This document shows, piece by piece, positions 23,725-34,400 of a stretch of 64,000 nt of DNA. The notes under the pieces were generated by a model. That model was not told the DNA's origin. It saw only the letters and a program-made list of their open reading frames with translations, and did no database searches. Every line of letters starts with the position of its first letter. Position 1 is the stretch's first letter. Position numbers and translations under genes: made by a program. The DNA lies in assembly GCA_964434955.1 (NCBI GenBank), contig CAYSXI010000006.1:1-64000 (forward strand), read 5' to 3'. Source of the stretch: JANQLU01 sp964434955 (lineage in GTDB: Bacteria > Planctomycetota > Planctomycetia > Pirellulales > Pirellulaceae).

Positions 23725-26700
23725 GTGACTACGAAAGTAAGATTTCTGCAACCATTGTCGAGTTTATTGGTCGGCGCAGTCTTGTTTGCCGCCTTGCCTT
23801 TGGTGCCATCGACGGCCGCCGACACCCAAATCCGGATCCCGCGCAACCCAACGATTGCGCCTGACGGCAGCCAAATCGCGTTCGCTTGGCAGAACGACAT
23901 TTGGACGGTCGGAATCAACGGGGGCGTCGCGAAGCGTGTAACGATTCACGCGGCCACAGACGGTACACCTTTTTACAGTCCGGACGGGAAACAGCTTTAC
24001 TTCACCAGCAACCGAACGGGTCGAACGCAGATTTTCGTCATGCCAACGGCAGGCGGCGCTGCGAAACAAATCACCTTCGATTCCAATCGGAAATCAATTC
24101 TCGGCGTAACCCCCAACGGCAAAAGCCTCGTGATCAGCCAAGCGACCGATCGAGGCTGGCACTACTCCGAATCCGGACGGGTATTTCTTCTTGACCTTGA
24201 GGGCAATAAGCCAAAGCAAATGTTGTTTGACGCGGGAGTCCGAGATGCGGCTCTTAGCCCGGATGGTACCAAGGTGCTTTTTGTACGTGGACGATCGAAC
24301 TGGAACCGAAAAGGTTACAAAGGCCCACAAGCAGCCCAACTTTGGCTTGCAGATCTTTCCAGTGAAAAGGTGACGTTGACTCGTCTGTGCAAAGATCGCG
24401 AACGATTCCAGAACGTCGCCCACATGGATCCGATTTGGGCAGCCGACGGGAAGAGCTATTACTTTACAAGCGACCCAGACGGCGTGTTCAACATTTATCA
24501 CCGCAGCCTCGGTTCCGAGGAAGTTCGTCAGGTCACCAATGCGGCATCGGATGGAGTCGACGATGGCGTTGCATTTCCTTCGTTGTCACAGAATGGAAAT
24601 ACCTTGCTAATGCGACGAGGCTTTGACCTTGTAAAGTGCGATCCGAAAACTGGGAAACTGGAAACGATCAAGCTGTTTGCAAGTGGTGACAGCGTCACCA
24701 GTCCCATTGAGCGGAAACGCCAAACGCGGGCTACCACCGTCGCATTTTCTCCAGACGGAAAGCAAATGGCCTTTGTCTCTGGCGAAGACATCTACGTGAT
24801 GGATCGCGTTTTGAAAGAGCCCGTTCAAGTTACCAATACCGCTCACCCGGAAACGAGCTTGCTATTCAGTTCCGATGGAAGTCGCCTGTTTTTTGTCACG
24901 GATTCCGGCGGTGAAGTCGACGTCTGGGAAGCGACCCATGAACAAAAAGACGGGATTTGGTGGCTCGCCAAGGAATTCAAGCTTCGACAGGTCACCGACG
25001 ACCGAGACGTGGAAGCCCGATTGAGTTTGAGTCCGAATGGATCTCATATCGCTTACACGAAAGGTTCAAACCTGTTTGTCATGGACAACGACGGAACCGA
25101 CCATCGGCAGATTGCCAAAATGTGGTCGCCTCCGAGTTTTGACTGGTCGCCTGATGGTAAATGGTTGACGTATGCGACGCAGGACGACGACTACAACAGC
25201 GACATATTCATTGTCCCAGTCGATGGGACCCGCAAGCCTTTCAATCTTTCCCGGCATCCGGACATGGACATGAGTCCCGTTTGGTCCGGGGACGGAAAGC
25301 GAATTGCCTGGGTGGGTCGGCGCGACGGCGAAGAGGCCGACATCTACGTGGTCGAACTTGCCAAATCCACGGAAGAAGAAACCGAACGTGACGAACGTCT
25401 CAAAAAAGCCATCGCCGCCATGAAGAAAGGTGGACAAAAGAAAGCCCCACCAAAGTCGAATACCGCCAAACCGGCACAGAAGTCTCCCAGCGACAAAACG
25501 GACTCCAAGTCCGATGACAAGAAAGCTGAAAAGAAAAAATCGAACGATGTTCAAATCGATTTCGATGGCATCTTTGATCGTGTCGATCGTCTTCGATACA
25601 GCGATTCGTTTGAGTCAGGTCTCATCTGGATTGAGCAAGGTGCAACCCTGGCCTTTTCCGCAACCATCGGAGGCAAACGAGGATTTTATAGCGTTAAGTT
25701 TCCACGACCTAAGGCTCCAAAACGCATCGCGGATGCGCCGCTTTCTCAAAGTCGTTGGATTGCCGCGACCAAAGAGTTCGTCGGGCATCAACGGGGCGTT
25801 CCCGCAAGCATGAACTTGATGGGAAAAACAACGCCCTTTGGATTCGAAGTTCGTTCAAAACGCGATTGGCGAGAAGTTCGAATGATTGTTTTCGATCAGG
25901 GGTGGCGTGCCATGCGTGATCGATTCTACGACGAAGCCTATAACAACAAAGACTGGTACGCGATGCGAGCCAAGTACCGCCCGATTGCCGCAGAGTGCTT
26001 GGGCGCTGCCGAGTTTTCGGAATTGATGAACATGATGCTAGGTGAGTTGAATGCCTCGCACATGGGCCACCGAGGCGGTTCGGATCCTTTGCCCGCGTTT
26101 AACGCTCAAAATGATTGGTCACCGACGACCTACCATTTGGGACTGCGTTTCGCTCATGGTCACAAAGGGCCGGGGCTCGTTGTCGAAAGCGTGATTCCGG
26201 GAGGACCCTGTGCACGTTCTCGAAGCCTGGTCAAAGTTGGAGAGACTGTTCTCCAAATTGATGGGACCGCCGTCGGGCCGGAAGTGGATGTTGAGAAACT
26301 TCTGACGCTTGAAAAAGCTCGAGACGTCAAACTACGTGTTCGTTCCGCCGCGGGTGAAGAGCGAGATGTCGTGGTTCGACCAACGACTTCCGTAGCTGGC
26401 CTGCTTTATGAAGAGTGGGTTGAGAAAACTCGGGCCAAAGTCGAGGAGCTTTCGGGCGGGAAACTTGGATACCTTCATATTCAAGGCATGAACTTCCGCA
26501 GCTTTCGACAAATGGAAGAAGATCTCTACCATGCCGGGGCCGGCAAAGAAGGCTTGATCATCGATGTGCGATTCAATGGCGGCGGCAGCACAGCCGACCA
26601 CGTCATGACCGCGTTGACTCAACCACTGCATGCGATCACGCGTTCAAGGGGAAGTGGCGAGGGCTATCCCCAGGATCGTCGAGTTTATGCATCCTGGACA

Positions 26701-27084
26701 AAACCCATCATCATGATGTGCAACGAGCACAGTTTTTCAAACGCCGAGATTGTCAGTCACGCTGTCAAACAAACCGGCCGTGGTCGGCTTGTCGGAATGC
26801 GAACAGCAGGAGGAGTAATCAGTACCGGCGCCGTTGGACTGCTCGATGGGGGCATGGTGCGAATGCCCATGCGTGGATGGTACCTGGCAACAACCGGTGA
26901 GGACATGGAACTAAACGGTTGCGAACCCCACATCGCCTTTTGGAATCATCCAACCTGGAACTCGCCAGGCGGCGCCGATGCCCAGCTGGCCAAGGCCGTT
27001 GAAGCGTTGACCGAAGATGTTGCCAAGGAGAAGGCAAAAGGCAAAGTTGAAATCACGCCGGCCTCCAAGTTGCGAAAAAAATAA
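23725..27084 (+). CDS. Secreted tricorn-type protease (PD40 propellers, PDZ and S41 domain)
   Basis: An 1119-residue exported protein. N-terminal six- and seven-bladed propellers carry PD40-type repeats such as ISPDG/FSPDGKQMAF, YSPDGKQLYF and WSPDGKWLTY. A Lys/Ser/Pro-rich linker lies at about residues 575-615. Then come a C1-type helical part with ASHMGH (S778, H779 as in tricorn's charge relay), a PDZ domain (GLVVESVIPGGPCARS), and the S41 core with the likely nucleophile S1005 in EHSFSNAE and VGMRTAGG. It should degrade peptides outside the cytoplasm. I set the start at GTG 23725, because GAGGGA lies 6 bases upstream and the resulting N-terminus is a clean signal peptide (FLQPLSSLLVGAVLFAALPL); the ATG at 23653 would add 24 residues. 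A strong terminator follows at 27119. Confidence 0.87.
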   Translation: MTTKVRFLQPLSSLLVGAVLFAALPLVPSTAADTQIRIPRNPTIAPDGSQIAFAWQNDIWTVGINGGVAKRVTIHAATDGTPFYSPDGKQLYFTSNRTGRTQIFVMPTAGGAAKQITFDSNRKSILGVTPNGKSLVISQATDRGWHYSESGRVFLLDLEGNKPKQMLFDAGVRDAALSPDGTKVLFVRGRSNWNRKGYKGPQAAQLWLADLSSEKVTLTRLCKDRERFQNVAHMDPIWAADGKSYYFTSDPDGVFNIYHRSLGSEEVRQVTNAASDGVDDGVAFPSLSQNGNTLLMRRGFDLVKCDPKTGKLETIKLFASGDSVTSPIERKRQTRATTVAFSPDGKQMAFVSGEDIYVMDRVLKEPVQVTNTAHPETSLLFSSDGSRLFFVTDSGGEVDVWEATHEQKDGIWWLAKEFKLRQVTDDRDVEARLSLSPNGSHIAYTKGSNLFVMDNDGTDHRQIAKMWSPPSFDWSPDGKWLTYATQDDDYNSDIFIVPVDGTRKPFNLSRHPDMDMSPVWSGDGKRIAWVGRRDGEEADIYVVELAKSTEEETERDERLKKAIAAMKKGGQKKAPPKSNTAKPAQKSPSDKTDSKSDDKKAEKKKSNDVQIDFDGIFDRVDRLRYSDSFESGLIWIEQGATLAFSATIGGKRGFYSVKFPRPKAPKRIADAPLSQSRWIAATKEFVGHQRGVPASMNLMGKTTPFGFEVRSKRDWREVRMIVFDQGWRAMRDRFYDEAYNNKDWYAMRAKYRPIAAECLGAAEFSELMNMMLGELNASHMGHRGGSDPLPAFNAQNDWSPTTYHLGLRFAHGHKGPGLVVESVIPGGPCARSRSLVKVGETVLQIDGTAVGPEVDVEKLLTLEKARDVKLRVRSAAGEERDVVVRPTTSVAGLLYEEWVEKTRAKVEELSGGKLGYLHIQGMNFRSFRQMEEDLYHAGAGKEGLIIDVRFNGGGSTADHVMTALTQPLHAITRSRGSGEGYPQDRRVYASWTKPIIMMCNEHSFSNAEIVSHAVKQTGRGRLVGMRTAGGVISTGAVGLLDGGMVRMPMRGWYLATTGEDMELNGCEPHIAFWNHPTWNSPGGADAQLAKAVEALTEDVAKEKAKGKVEITPASKLRKK

Positions 27085-27118
27085 ACTCGGCTTGTTACTC
27101 ACAGCCGGCTAAAACCAG

Positions 27119-27153
27119 GCCCTTCCGAATACGACGTTCGGAAGGGCTTTTTT
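27119..27153 (+). terminator. Rho-independent terminator after the tricorn-type protease
   Basis: An 11-bp perfect stem GCCCTTCCGAA (27119-27129) / TTCGGAAGGGC (27137-27147) is followed by six T. The remainder of 27085-27386 holds no recognisable gene. Confidence 0.93.
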
Positions 27154-27386
27154 GTTGGCGAGCGCGCCGATGCTTTCAACCACCTTCTTTAGACGGGGTC
27201 ATATGCCGCAAGCAGTCCAGCGGATGAATGTTTTCGTTCAATTGCAATCGTTGCGTCAGAATGATTCTCGTCAATGGCCGCGAATATTGGAAATCCTTTT
27301 TGCTTAGCCAGCATTCGCACTAGAATGAAAATGCATCGGGTTGGAATGCTTGATTCAATTCCTCGAATTCAAATGAAAAGGGTCGC

Positions 27387-29960
27387 ATGAGCAGATGGCA
27401 GGCAAACATCACCGCCGTTTATCTACTGTTTTCGATGGTGACCATAGCGACGGCCCAAGATCCTGATTCGTCCAGAGCTAATTCCAAAGATGCGAAGACG
27501 CCCCGGAACGAATTGTCATTCAAAAAGGACATCCAACCTTTCCTAAAGAAATACTGCGCCGACTGCCACGGAGCTTCGGTGCAGAAAGCCGGGTTCTCAC
27601 TGCACGAAATTCGCGAATCCGATTTGGAAGATTGGGAATCCATTGCAGAAAACATTGAGCTCGAGCTGATGCCGCCGGCGAAGAAGATCCAACCTTCTAA
27701 GCGAGACCGTAGGGCCGTCGTGGGTTGGATTCGGTCGCATCTAGGGACCAACAACATTGATTTCCAACGCGAACCAACGTCGTCCTTTGGAAACCGCGTA
27801 AACCACGAAGATCTTTTCAGCGGTCAGCACCTTGGCCCTTCCTACTCGTACTCGCGAATGTGGCGAATCAGCCAGCGAATCTACGACAATGTCTCCTATG
27901 AATTGCGCGCGACGCGGGGAGTCGCCGGAACCACCAACGGTCCCATTCCCGCCCTGGTGACCATAGAAGGTGAGGCATTCAAAGACTATGACACGCTGGA
28001 AGTCGACGATGCGGCCGTTCGCGCATTGATGCTGAACTTTCGGAATCTTGCTTCGACGATCGTTCGCGGCAAATTCCAAAAGGGGCGTTTCAACAAGCAA
28101 AAAAACCAATTTGATCCGGGAACCTTCGATTTCAATCGGGCTCCGCTTCGCCGACTCGAGTTGCTGAACCAGTCAGCCCCGGGAAAAGAAACTTATGGTC
28201 CCGCTGTCGTCGCTGCGTTTGAACTTCTGCTATCAAGAAAGCCAAATAAAGAAGAGCTTAACCGATATGTTCAATTCTTGACCAAGTCGATTGAGATGTC
28301 GGACCCGGCAACGGGATGTCAAAATATGGTGCTGGCGGTTTTGATGTCACCCGAATTCGTTTTCAGAATGGAGCTGGGGCAGGGTCAGAAATTGAGCGAC
28401 GGTCGACGGATGCTCGGGCCCAAGGAAATCGCCTATGCAATTGCGTACGGGCTGACCGATTCGCCACCCGATCAGGCATTGCGCTCTGCTTTGAAAGAAA
28501 ATCGATTGAGCACAAAAGCCGACGTCGAGCGGGAAGTGCGACGAATGCTCGCGGCTGTTGATAGCCGAAGAAACTGGGGGTACCACACGACCGGAGGCGG
28601 GTCGTTTCTGGATTGGAAACCCGAACACAACCCTCGACTATTGCGATTTTTCCAAGAGTTCTTTGGGTACACCAAAGGCTATCTCGTCTTCAAAGATCAA
28701 TCGAGAAACCACCATCATTTCCCCCAGAACCTGATCCGCGATGCGGACTTCATGATCCTTGATATCTTGAAGAAAGATCGAGCGGTTCTTGAAACTCTGT
28801 TGACGACGGACCAATTCATCGTTGCCTACAGCTCCGACATCGAAGGAAAAATGCGACGGATGAAAGAGTGGGCAAATGAGCGTCCTGAACAGTACGGTGG
28901 TGGTGCTTTGCGTGAAGGAATTCAACCGGTCCTTGTCGATAAAGGTTATCGAAGGGAAGCCGTGCAGGCATACGGACTCCGGTATTGGGAATGGGACTAC
29001 CCGCTACAACAACCATTCACTGTCAAAAACCGGGTTGGATTTTTGAGCCACCCCGCGTGGCTTGTCGCCTGGTCAGGCAACTTTGACAACGATGCCATCC
29101 GCCGGGGAAAGTGGATTCGAGAACACCTGTTGGCTGATTCGATTCCGGAATTGCCGATCGGCGTCGACGCCAAGCTACCGAATGATCCGCACCAATCGCT
29201 GCGAGATCGAATGCAGGTAACACGAGCTGAAGAATGCTGGCGCTGTCACAAGCAAATGGATCCGCTCGGGATGGCATTCGAGGCTTACGATGATTTCGGG
29301 CGATTCCGCGAAGGCACAATTGTGCTGGGTGACGATACCATTGTTGCCGGTCAAAGAGCGAAATACAGCGAACAACGATCCCGGCTCCTGAAACAAATCT
29401 GGAAACTTACAGCCGATAGCCCCGAAGCAAGAGCGCAACAGGTTAAGGCGCTCCGTAAGCGAGTCGGTGAACTGGTACCACCGCGCAAAGATCATCCCCG
29501 CTATGAAGCTATCCTGAAAGAACAATCACGGCATCGCTCGGAATGGAAAGCAAAAATCGCCGAGCTCTCAAAGTCGAAAGACGATCGAGAGCGACAGGCT
29601 CAACTTGCCAGTCTTCGCCGCCAGTTGGCCGGCTTGAAACCGGTCAAACCTAAACATTCCACAGATGTCAATGCGAGCGGCGTTCTTAAGGGAACACGGG
29701 ACCCCCAACTGGACGGCCCCTACCGGGACGTCTCGGATTTGATGAATCGGTTGGCAAAATCAAAACGTGTTCGCCAATCATTCATTCGTCACGTATTTCG
29801 ATATTTCATGGGTCGCAATGAAATGATCAGCGACTCGCCGACATTGATGGCGATGGACAAAGCCTATGTCGAATCCGGCGGAAGTTTCAAAGAGATTCTC
29901 GTTACATTGATGACTTCTGATTCATTTCTCACTCGACGAAACAAGGATTTAGTGAAGTGA
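27387..29960 (+). CDS. Planctomycete cytochrome c protein with DUF1592/DUF1588/DUF1585 domains
   Basis: An 857-residue exported protein. After a signal peptide (NITAVYLLFSMVTIATAQ) comes the PSCyt1 heme site C57-x2-C60-H61 (CADCH) with the ELMPPAKK follow-on. The remaining domains are those of the planctomycete DUF1587-DUF1595-DUF1592-DUF1588-DUF1585 series: SPEFVFRMELGQG, LTDSPPDQALRSAL, RRGKWIREHLLADSIPELP and, near residue 615, a second CxxCH (CWRCHKQMDPLGMAFE). The C-terminus has HVFRYFMGRNEMISDSPTLM. Between the DUF1588 and DUF1585 parts lies a roughly 100-residue charged coiled coil (about 655-755). The protein probably transfers electrons in the periplasm during oxidation of a polymer. 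It overlaps the DUF1552 gene by four bases, an almost invariable pairing in this phylum. A paralogue is at 53587-56655. Confidence 0.93.
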   Translation: MSRWQANITAVYLLFSMVTIATAQDPDSSRANSKDAKTPRNELSFKKDIQPFLKKYCADCHGASVQKAGFSLHEIRESDLEDWESIAENIELELMPPAKKIQPSKRDRRAVVGWIRSHLGTNNIDFQREPTSSFGNRVNHEDLFSGQHLGPSYSYSRMWRISQRIYDNVSYELRATRGVAGTTNGPIPALVTIEGEAFKDYDTLEVDDAAVRALMLNFRNLASTIVRGKFQKGRFNKQKNQFDPGTFDFNRAPLRRLELLNQSAPGKETYGPAVVAAFELLLSRKPNKEELNRYVQFLTKSIEMSDPATGCQNMVLAVLMSPEFVFRMELGQGQKLSDGRRMLGPKEIAYAIAYGLTDSPPDQALRSALKENRLSTKADVEREVRRMLAAVDSRRNWGYHTTGGGSFLDWKPEHNPRLLRFFQEFFGYTKGYLVFKDQSRNHHHFPQNLIRDADFMILDILKKDRAVLETLLTTDQFIVAYSSDIEGKMRRMKEWANERPEQYGGGALREGIQPVLVDKGYRREAVQAYGLRYWEWDYPLQQPFTVKNRVGFLSHPAWLVAWSGNFDNDAIRRGKWIREHLLADSIPELPIGVDAKLPNDPHQSLRDRMQVTRAEECWRCHKQMDPLGMAFEAYDDFGRFREGTIVLGDDTIVAGQRAKYSEQRSRLLKQIWKLTADSPEARAQQVKALRKRVGELVPPRKDHPRYEAILKEQSRHRSEWKAKIAELSKSKDDRERQAQLASLRRQLAGLKPVKPKHSTDVNASGVLKGTRDPQLDGPYRDVSDLMNRLAKSKRVRQSFIRHVFRYFMGRNEMISDSPTLMAMDKAYVESGGSFKEILVTLMTSDSFLTRRNKDLVK

Positions 29961-31363
29961 CGATTTCCCGACGTGAAATGATCAAGCAGTTGGCTTCGAC
30001 CGCCGGGGTCGGGGCTCTTTCCCCGATGCTGCTGAGCTTGCAAGCCCAGGCGTCTGACCGACCACGGAAGAAGCCGCAACGAGTTGTTTTTCTCGTGCGT
30101 TCCAATGGGCTTCGACCTTACGGCATTGATCCAATCGGAATTGCTGAGACGATCGAAAAGTCTGGTAAGAAACACCATCAGTCCCTGTACACCGGGGACC
30201 TTGCCGCGATGAAGCTCCACGCGGATTTGGAAGCGCTCAAACCTTTCACGAAGAAATTGAACATCATTCAGGGCTTGAGTGCGTCGATGAATGTCGGTGC
30301 CCATTCCGGATCTTATGGGGCTCTGGGCGCTTATCGCTGTGCCGAGTCGGAGTCCCCGACGGGCCCGACACTTGATGCAATTCTCGCCGAAGCGCTGCCA
30401 AGTATATTCTCGCACCTCGGACTTGCGGTAACCGAACCCGGAAAACACATTTTTAATCCTCGAATTTCGGCAACGGGAGCCAACAGGCCGCTTTCTTACT
30501 ATGGCGAACCAATGGCTGCCTACAAGGATTTGTTCGGAAGCGTGCTGGGGGGTGAAAAGATTCGAAAGCAAATCGCCCTCGATCGCAGTTTGCTAGATTT
30601 TGTGAAAGACGATATCAAAAAAACCAAAAAGAAGTTGCCAACTTCAGAGCACGACAAACTGGACCGCTATCTCGCAGCCTATTCTTCGATGCGAGATCGC
30701 GAAATCAAGATTGAAGAAAGGCGCGACGCCATCAAGAAAGGTGCTCCCGCTGCCGGCGATAAATTCAGGTCCAAGTTGGCGAGTGATCGGCTGGAAGCCC
30801 ATATCGACATCGCCGCAGCCGCGTTGATCACCGGGCTCAGCAAGGTTGTAACGGTTCGAATGGACCATCTGGGCGTCCATTACCAAGGACTTGGCATGGG
30901 GAGCATGTCACTGCACGGTTATGGCCACAATGAAACGGACGAAGGCCGACATCCAACCAAGGACGGGATCACAGGCGCTGAAGGAATTCGCAGGGTTCGC
31001 CGGTGCCATATGCAAATGATGGCTCGCTTGGCGGAAAAACTCGAGGCAATTCCCGAAGGGGAGGGCACCATGCTCGACAATACTTTGATCGTCATGATGA
31101 GCGATTCCGGTGGAGCCCACCATTGTAACTTTGCGGACTTTCCTTTTCTTACCCTGGGATCGCTGGGCCAAAGTTTCAAGACCGGGCAATACATCCATTA
31201 CCCACTCGGCAACAACAAAACGCCTGATCGCCGAAGCGTTCGTAACTTTTATCACTCAATCCTGCACGCCGTCGGGTTACCGAAGATTGAAATCGGCAAA
31301 AACGACAATGGACTGCTCGGCGAAATCGATCAACGAGAGCCTTTGCCGGAGCTGATGGCTTAG
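29957..31363 (+). CDS. DUF1552 Tat-exported protein, partner of the cytochrome c gene
   Basis: A 468-residue protein with a twin-arginine leader (ISRREMIKQLASTAGVGA). It matches DUF1552 throughout: RVVFLVRSNGLRPYGIDP, KLNIIQGLSASMNVGAHSG, SGPTLDAILAE-like PTGPTLDAIL, YGHNETDEGRH, AEKLEAIPEGEGTMLDNTLIV and MMSDSGGAHHCNFADFPF. The fold appears related to alkaline-phosphatase/sulfatase-like proteins, but no activity is proven. Translation starts at GTG 29957 inside the stop codon of the cytochrome gene (GTGA), indicating coupled synthesis and probably a shared complex. The paralogous pair later in the window has the same order. Confidence 0.9.
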   Translation: MTISRREMIKQLASTAGVGALSPMLLSLQAQASDRPRKKPQRVVFLVRSNGLRPYGIDPIGIAETIEKSGKKHHQSLYTGDLAAMKLHADLEALKPFTKKLNIIQGLSASMNVGAHSGSYGALGAYRCAESESPTGPTLDAILAEALPSIFSHLGLAVTEPGKHIFNPRISATGANRPLSYYGEPMAAYKDLFGSVLGGEKIRKQIALDRSLLDFVKDDIKKTKKKLPTSEHDKLDRYLAAYSSMRDREIKIEERRDAIKKGAPAAGDKFRSKLASDRLEAHIDIAAAALITGLSKVVTVRMDHLGVHYQGLGMGSMSLHGYGHNETDEGRHPTKDGITGAEGIRRVRRCHMQMMARLAEKLEAIPEGEGTMLDNTLIVMMSDSGGAHHCNFADFPFLTLGSLGQSFKTGQYIHYPLGNNKTPDRRSVRNFYHSILHAVGLPKIEIGKNDNGLLGEIDQREPLPELMA

Positions 31364-31412
31364 ACCACCTTTTGGGTCAACGTTCATCGACACGTGGACC
31401 GGTGGAGTTTGT

Positions 31413-34400
31413 CTACTTTTTCTTGGGAATCATCAAGACTGGCAATCCGCTTTTTTGATAGGCCGAATTGAAATCGTTCACCGGTCCGGAAACGACCTTT
31501 TCCAACTCGGTCTTGGCTTTTTGCCACCGTTCTTCCAATTCGGCCAACCGGGCAATACAAGCCTTGGTTGGCTTCGGTTCATTGGTGTCGATTTGCCCAC
31601 CGAGGTAGACCAACTCTGCGTTGAGCCGATTTCTAAAGTTAATTACATCTTGAAATGTTTTCTGCTTCGTCTGAATCAGACTTGCTTCCCATTGGTTGAT
31701 TGCCTTCAGAGTCGACTTCGCCAACGTTGCCAATTCTTTTTGATCTTCCATGTTTTTCAGAAGCGACAACCGGCCGGCAAGCTGTGCCTTGACGTTACGA
31801 AACTGGTTGACGGATTGATGAATGTCCACAACCAGATCCCGAATCGTCTCGAGAGATTCTTGTTGTGCAAGGTAATCCTCGGCTGACCCTTGAATACGAG
31901 GATCGGCTTTAACCAATGCCCGCACCTCCACCGGTTGGACGCCACTCTCGTTGGTCGACAATCGCAGGGTGTATTCCCCGGGAATCACACGAGGACCTGC
32001 GTGCCCACCCATCACAAACAGATTATTGACACCTGGAATGGGATCGATTCTCAAGTCCCAGTGAAAACGATTAAGTCCAGGACGCATCGGAAGTTGTGGT
32101 TCTCGTGACGGACCACCGGCCCAGGTTTTCGCATCGGATTTATCCGAGCTGTCGATCGTACGGATCACCTTGCCATCGGCCCGAATGACTTCGAGCGTTA
32201 GCTTGGCGTTCTTTTTCCAGTTTGCCGGAACGTGATAGTCAAAGATCACACCCGGCGCAGGGTTCGCGCCGGTGAACGGGGTAGCCGCGCCACCGCCTTG
32301 CGCGAATTTAAAACTTGGTTTTGGCGTGAAGACTTTAAATGAGTTGGGATCGAGTTTCCCCGTCGATTGCTGAATCGCACTCAAGTCATCCAAAATCCAA
32401 AAAGCGCGTCCGGATGTCGCAACAATCAAGTCGTTGTCCCGGAAGGTCAAATCGGTAATCGGACAGACCGGCAGGTTTAGCTGGAACGGTTTCCAATTGG
32501 CTCCTTGATCGAAACTGATATAGAGCCCACCCTCGGTCCCGGCATAGAGAACTTGTTCATTCTTGGGATCTTGCCTGACAACGCGAATAAAATGATCGTC
32601 AGCGATTCCATGAACGATGGAAGCCCATGACTTTCCTCCGTCAACGGTTTTAAAGGCCATCGGTCGTAACTCATTGAATTTGTATCGGGTCACGGCGATG
32701 AATGCGGTTTCTGGATCGTGTGCGGAAACGTCAATCGCGTTAATCAAAGATTCCGGCAAACCATTGGGCGTAACATTGCCCCATGTTTTTCCCTCATCGG
32801 TCGTTCGATGAACCAGTCCGTCGTCGGTTCCAACCCAGATATCTCCGGCGGCGTGAGGCGACGTCTTGATGTAGCTGATGGTGTTGTAGACTTCGCCACC
32901 GGCGGCTTCGTTGGTAAAGGGCGTGCTGCCGTCTCCTTGCTTTTCTTTTTGATTTCGCGTCAGGTCGCCACTAATCTCCGTCCAACTGTGCCCGGCGTCA
33001 TCGCTACGAAAAAGAACATTGCCTCCGTGATAAAGAATGCTCGGATCCTGCGACTGCATCGTAAGGGGTCCGTTCCAGTTGAATCGATACTTCTGATCTT
33101 TTGCCAACGTTCCCAAATTGAGTTGTGGGTAAGCGACCACACTTTTGTCATTGTTGGTCTTGAGATCATGCCGGCTCAGGATGCCTTGAATGCTGGTGCC
33201 GAAAATGGTCGTCGGATTGTCTGGATCAAAAGCGAGAAAAGCGCTTTCGCCTCCCGCCGTCGGAAACCAGTCTCGCTCGGTGATTCGGCCTTGCAGCGAC
33301 CGACTCGCGATGCTGACCGTCGAGTTATCTTGCTGGCCGGCGTAAAGACGATAGGGAAACTGATTGTCGGCGATCACCCGATAAAACTGAGCGGTGGGTT
33401 GGTTGTTCTGAGGCGACCACGACTTGCCACCATTGAACGTGACGCATCCGCCACCATCATTGGCCAGAATCATGTTCTGCGGGCGGTTCGGATTGATCCA
33501 AAGATCATGTTGGTCACCATGTGGATTCGGAATCGACTGAAATGTCTTGCCGCCATCGAAAGACTTGAGCATCGGCGCGTTCAAAACGTAAACCTGGTTC
33601 TCATTTTTTGGATCAGCGAAAATCTCGATGTAGTACCAGGCCCGGGCAACGGTCACTCGATCCGAGTTGACTTGTTGCCAGGAGTTGCCTCCATTGTTCG
33701 AACGATAAACTCCGGCCTTCTCATTCCGGGCTTCGATATTGGCGTAGACGACATTGGGATTTGCGGGCGAAACGTCGATCGCCACTTTCCCCATCTCATC
33801 AGGCAAACCCACCGAAAGCTTCTTCCAGGTTTTTCCACCATCTGTCGATTTGTGAATCCCCGAGCCCTTGCCGCCACTTCGAATCTGCCAGGGTGTTCGT
33901 TGGTGGTCCCACATTCCCGCGTACAGAATTCGCGGGTTACTCGAATCCATACTAAGGTCTGCGGCACCTGTCGTCGGGTTCACGTACAAGACCTTTTTCC
34001 ATGTGGTGCCACCATCGGTTGATTGATAAACTCCTCGATCCGTTGAAGGACCGTAGAGCGCACCTTGAACGGCAACATAGAGATGCTCTGGGTTGCTCGG
34101 ATGAATACGGATGGCCGCAATGTGGCGGGAATCCTCCAGCCCGATTCGCTTCCAGGTTCTGCCTGCGTCGGTACTCTTGTAAACACCATCGCCATGCGAC
34201 GTCATCACGCCGCGAACCGCATGTTCGCCCATGCCAACGTAAACAACGTTGGGGTCGCTGGGGGCAACCGCAATGGCGCCGACCGAACCACTCTTGAAAT
34301 GGCCGTCGGAGATGTTGCGCCAGGTAATTCCGGCGTCGGTTGTTTTCCAGACACCGCCACCCGTGCTGCCCATGTAATAGGTCAGCGAATCGCCAATGAC

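Noticed and set aside
32718..34022. Long plus-strand open frame of 434 codons
   Set aside because: It is antisense to the BNR propeller gene on the minus strand, whose translation has clear Asp-box repeats; the plus-strand product has no recognisable motif.
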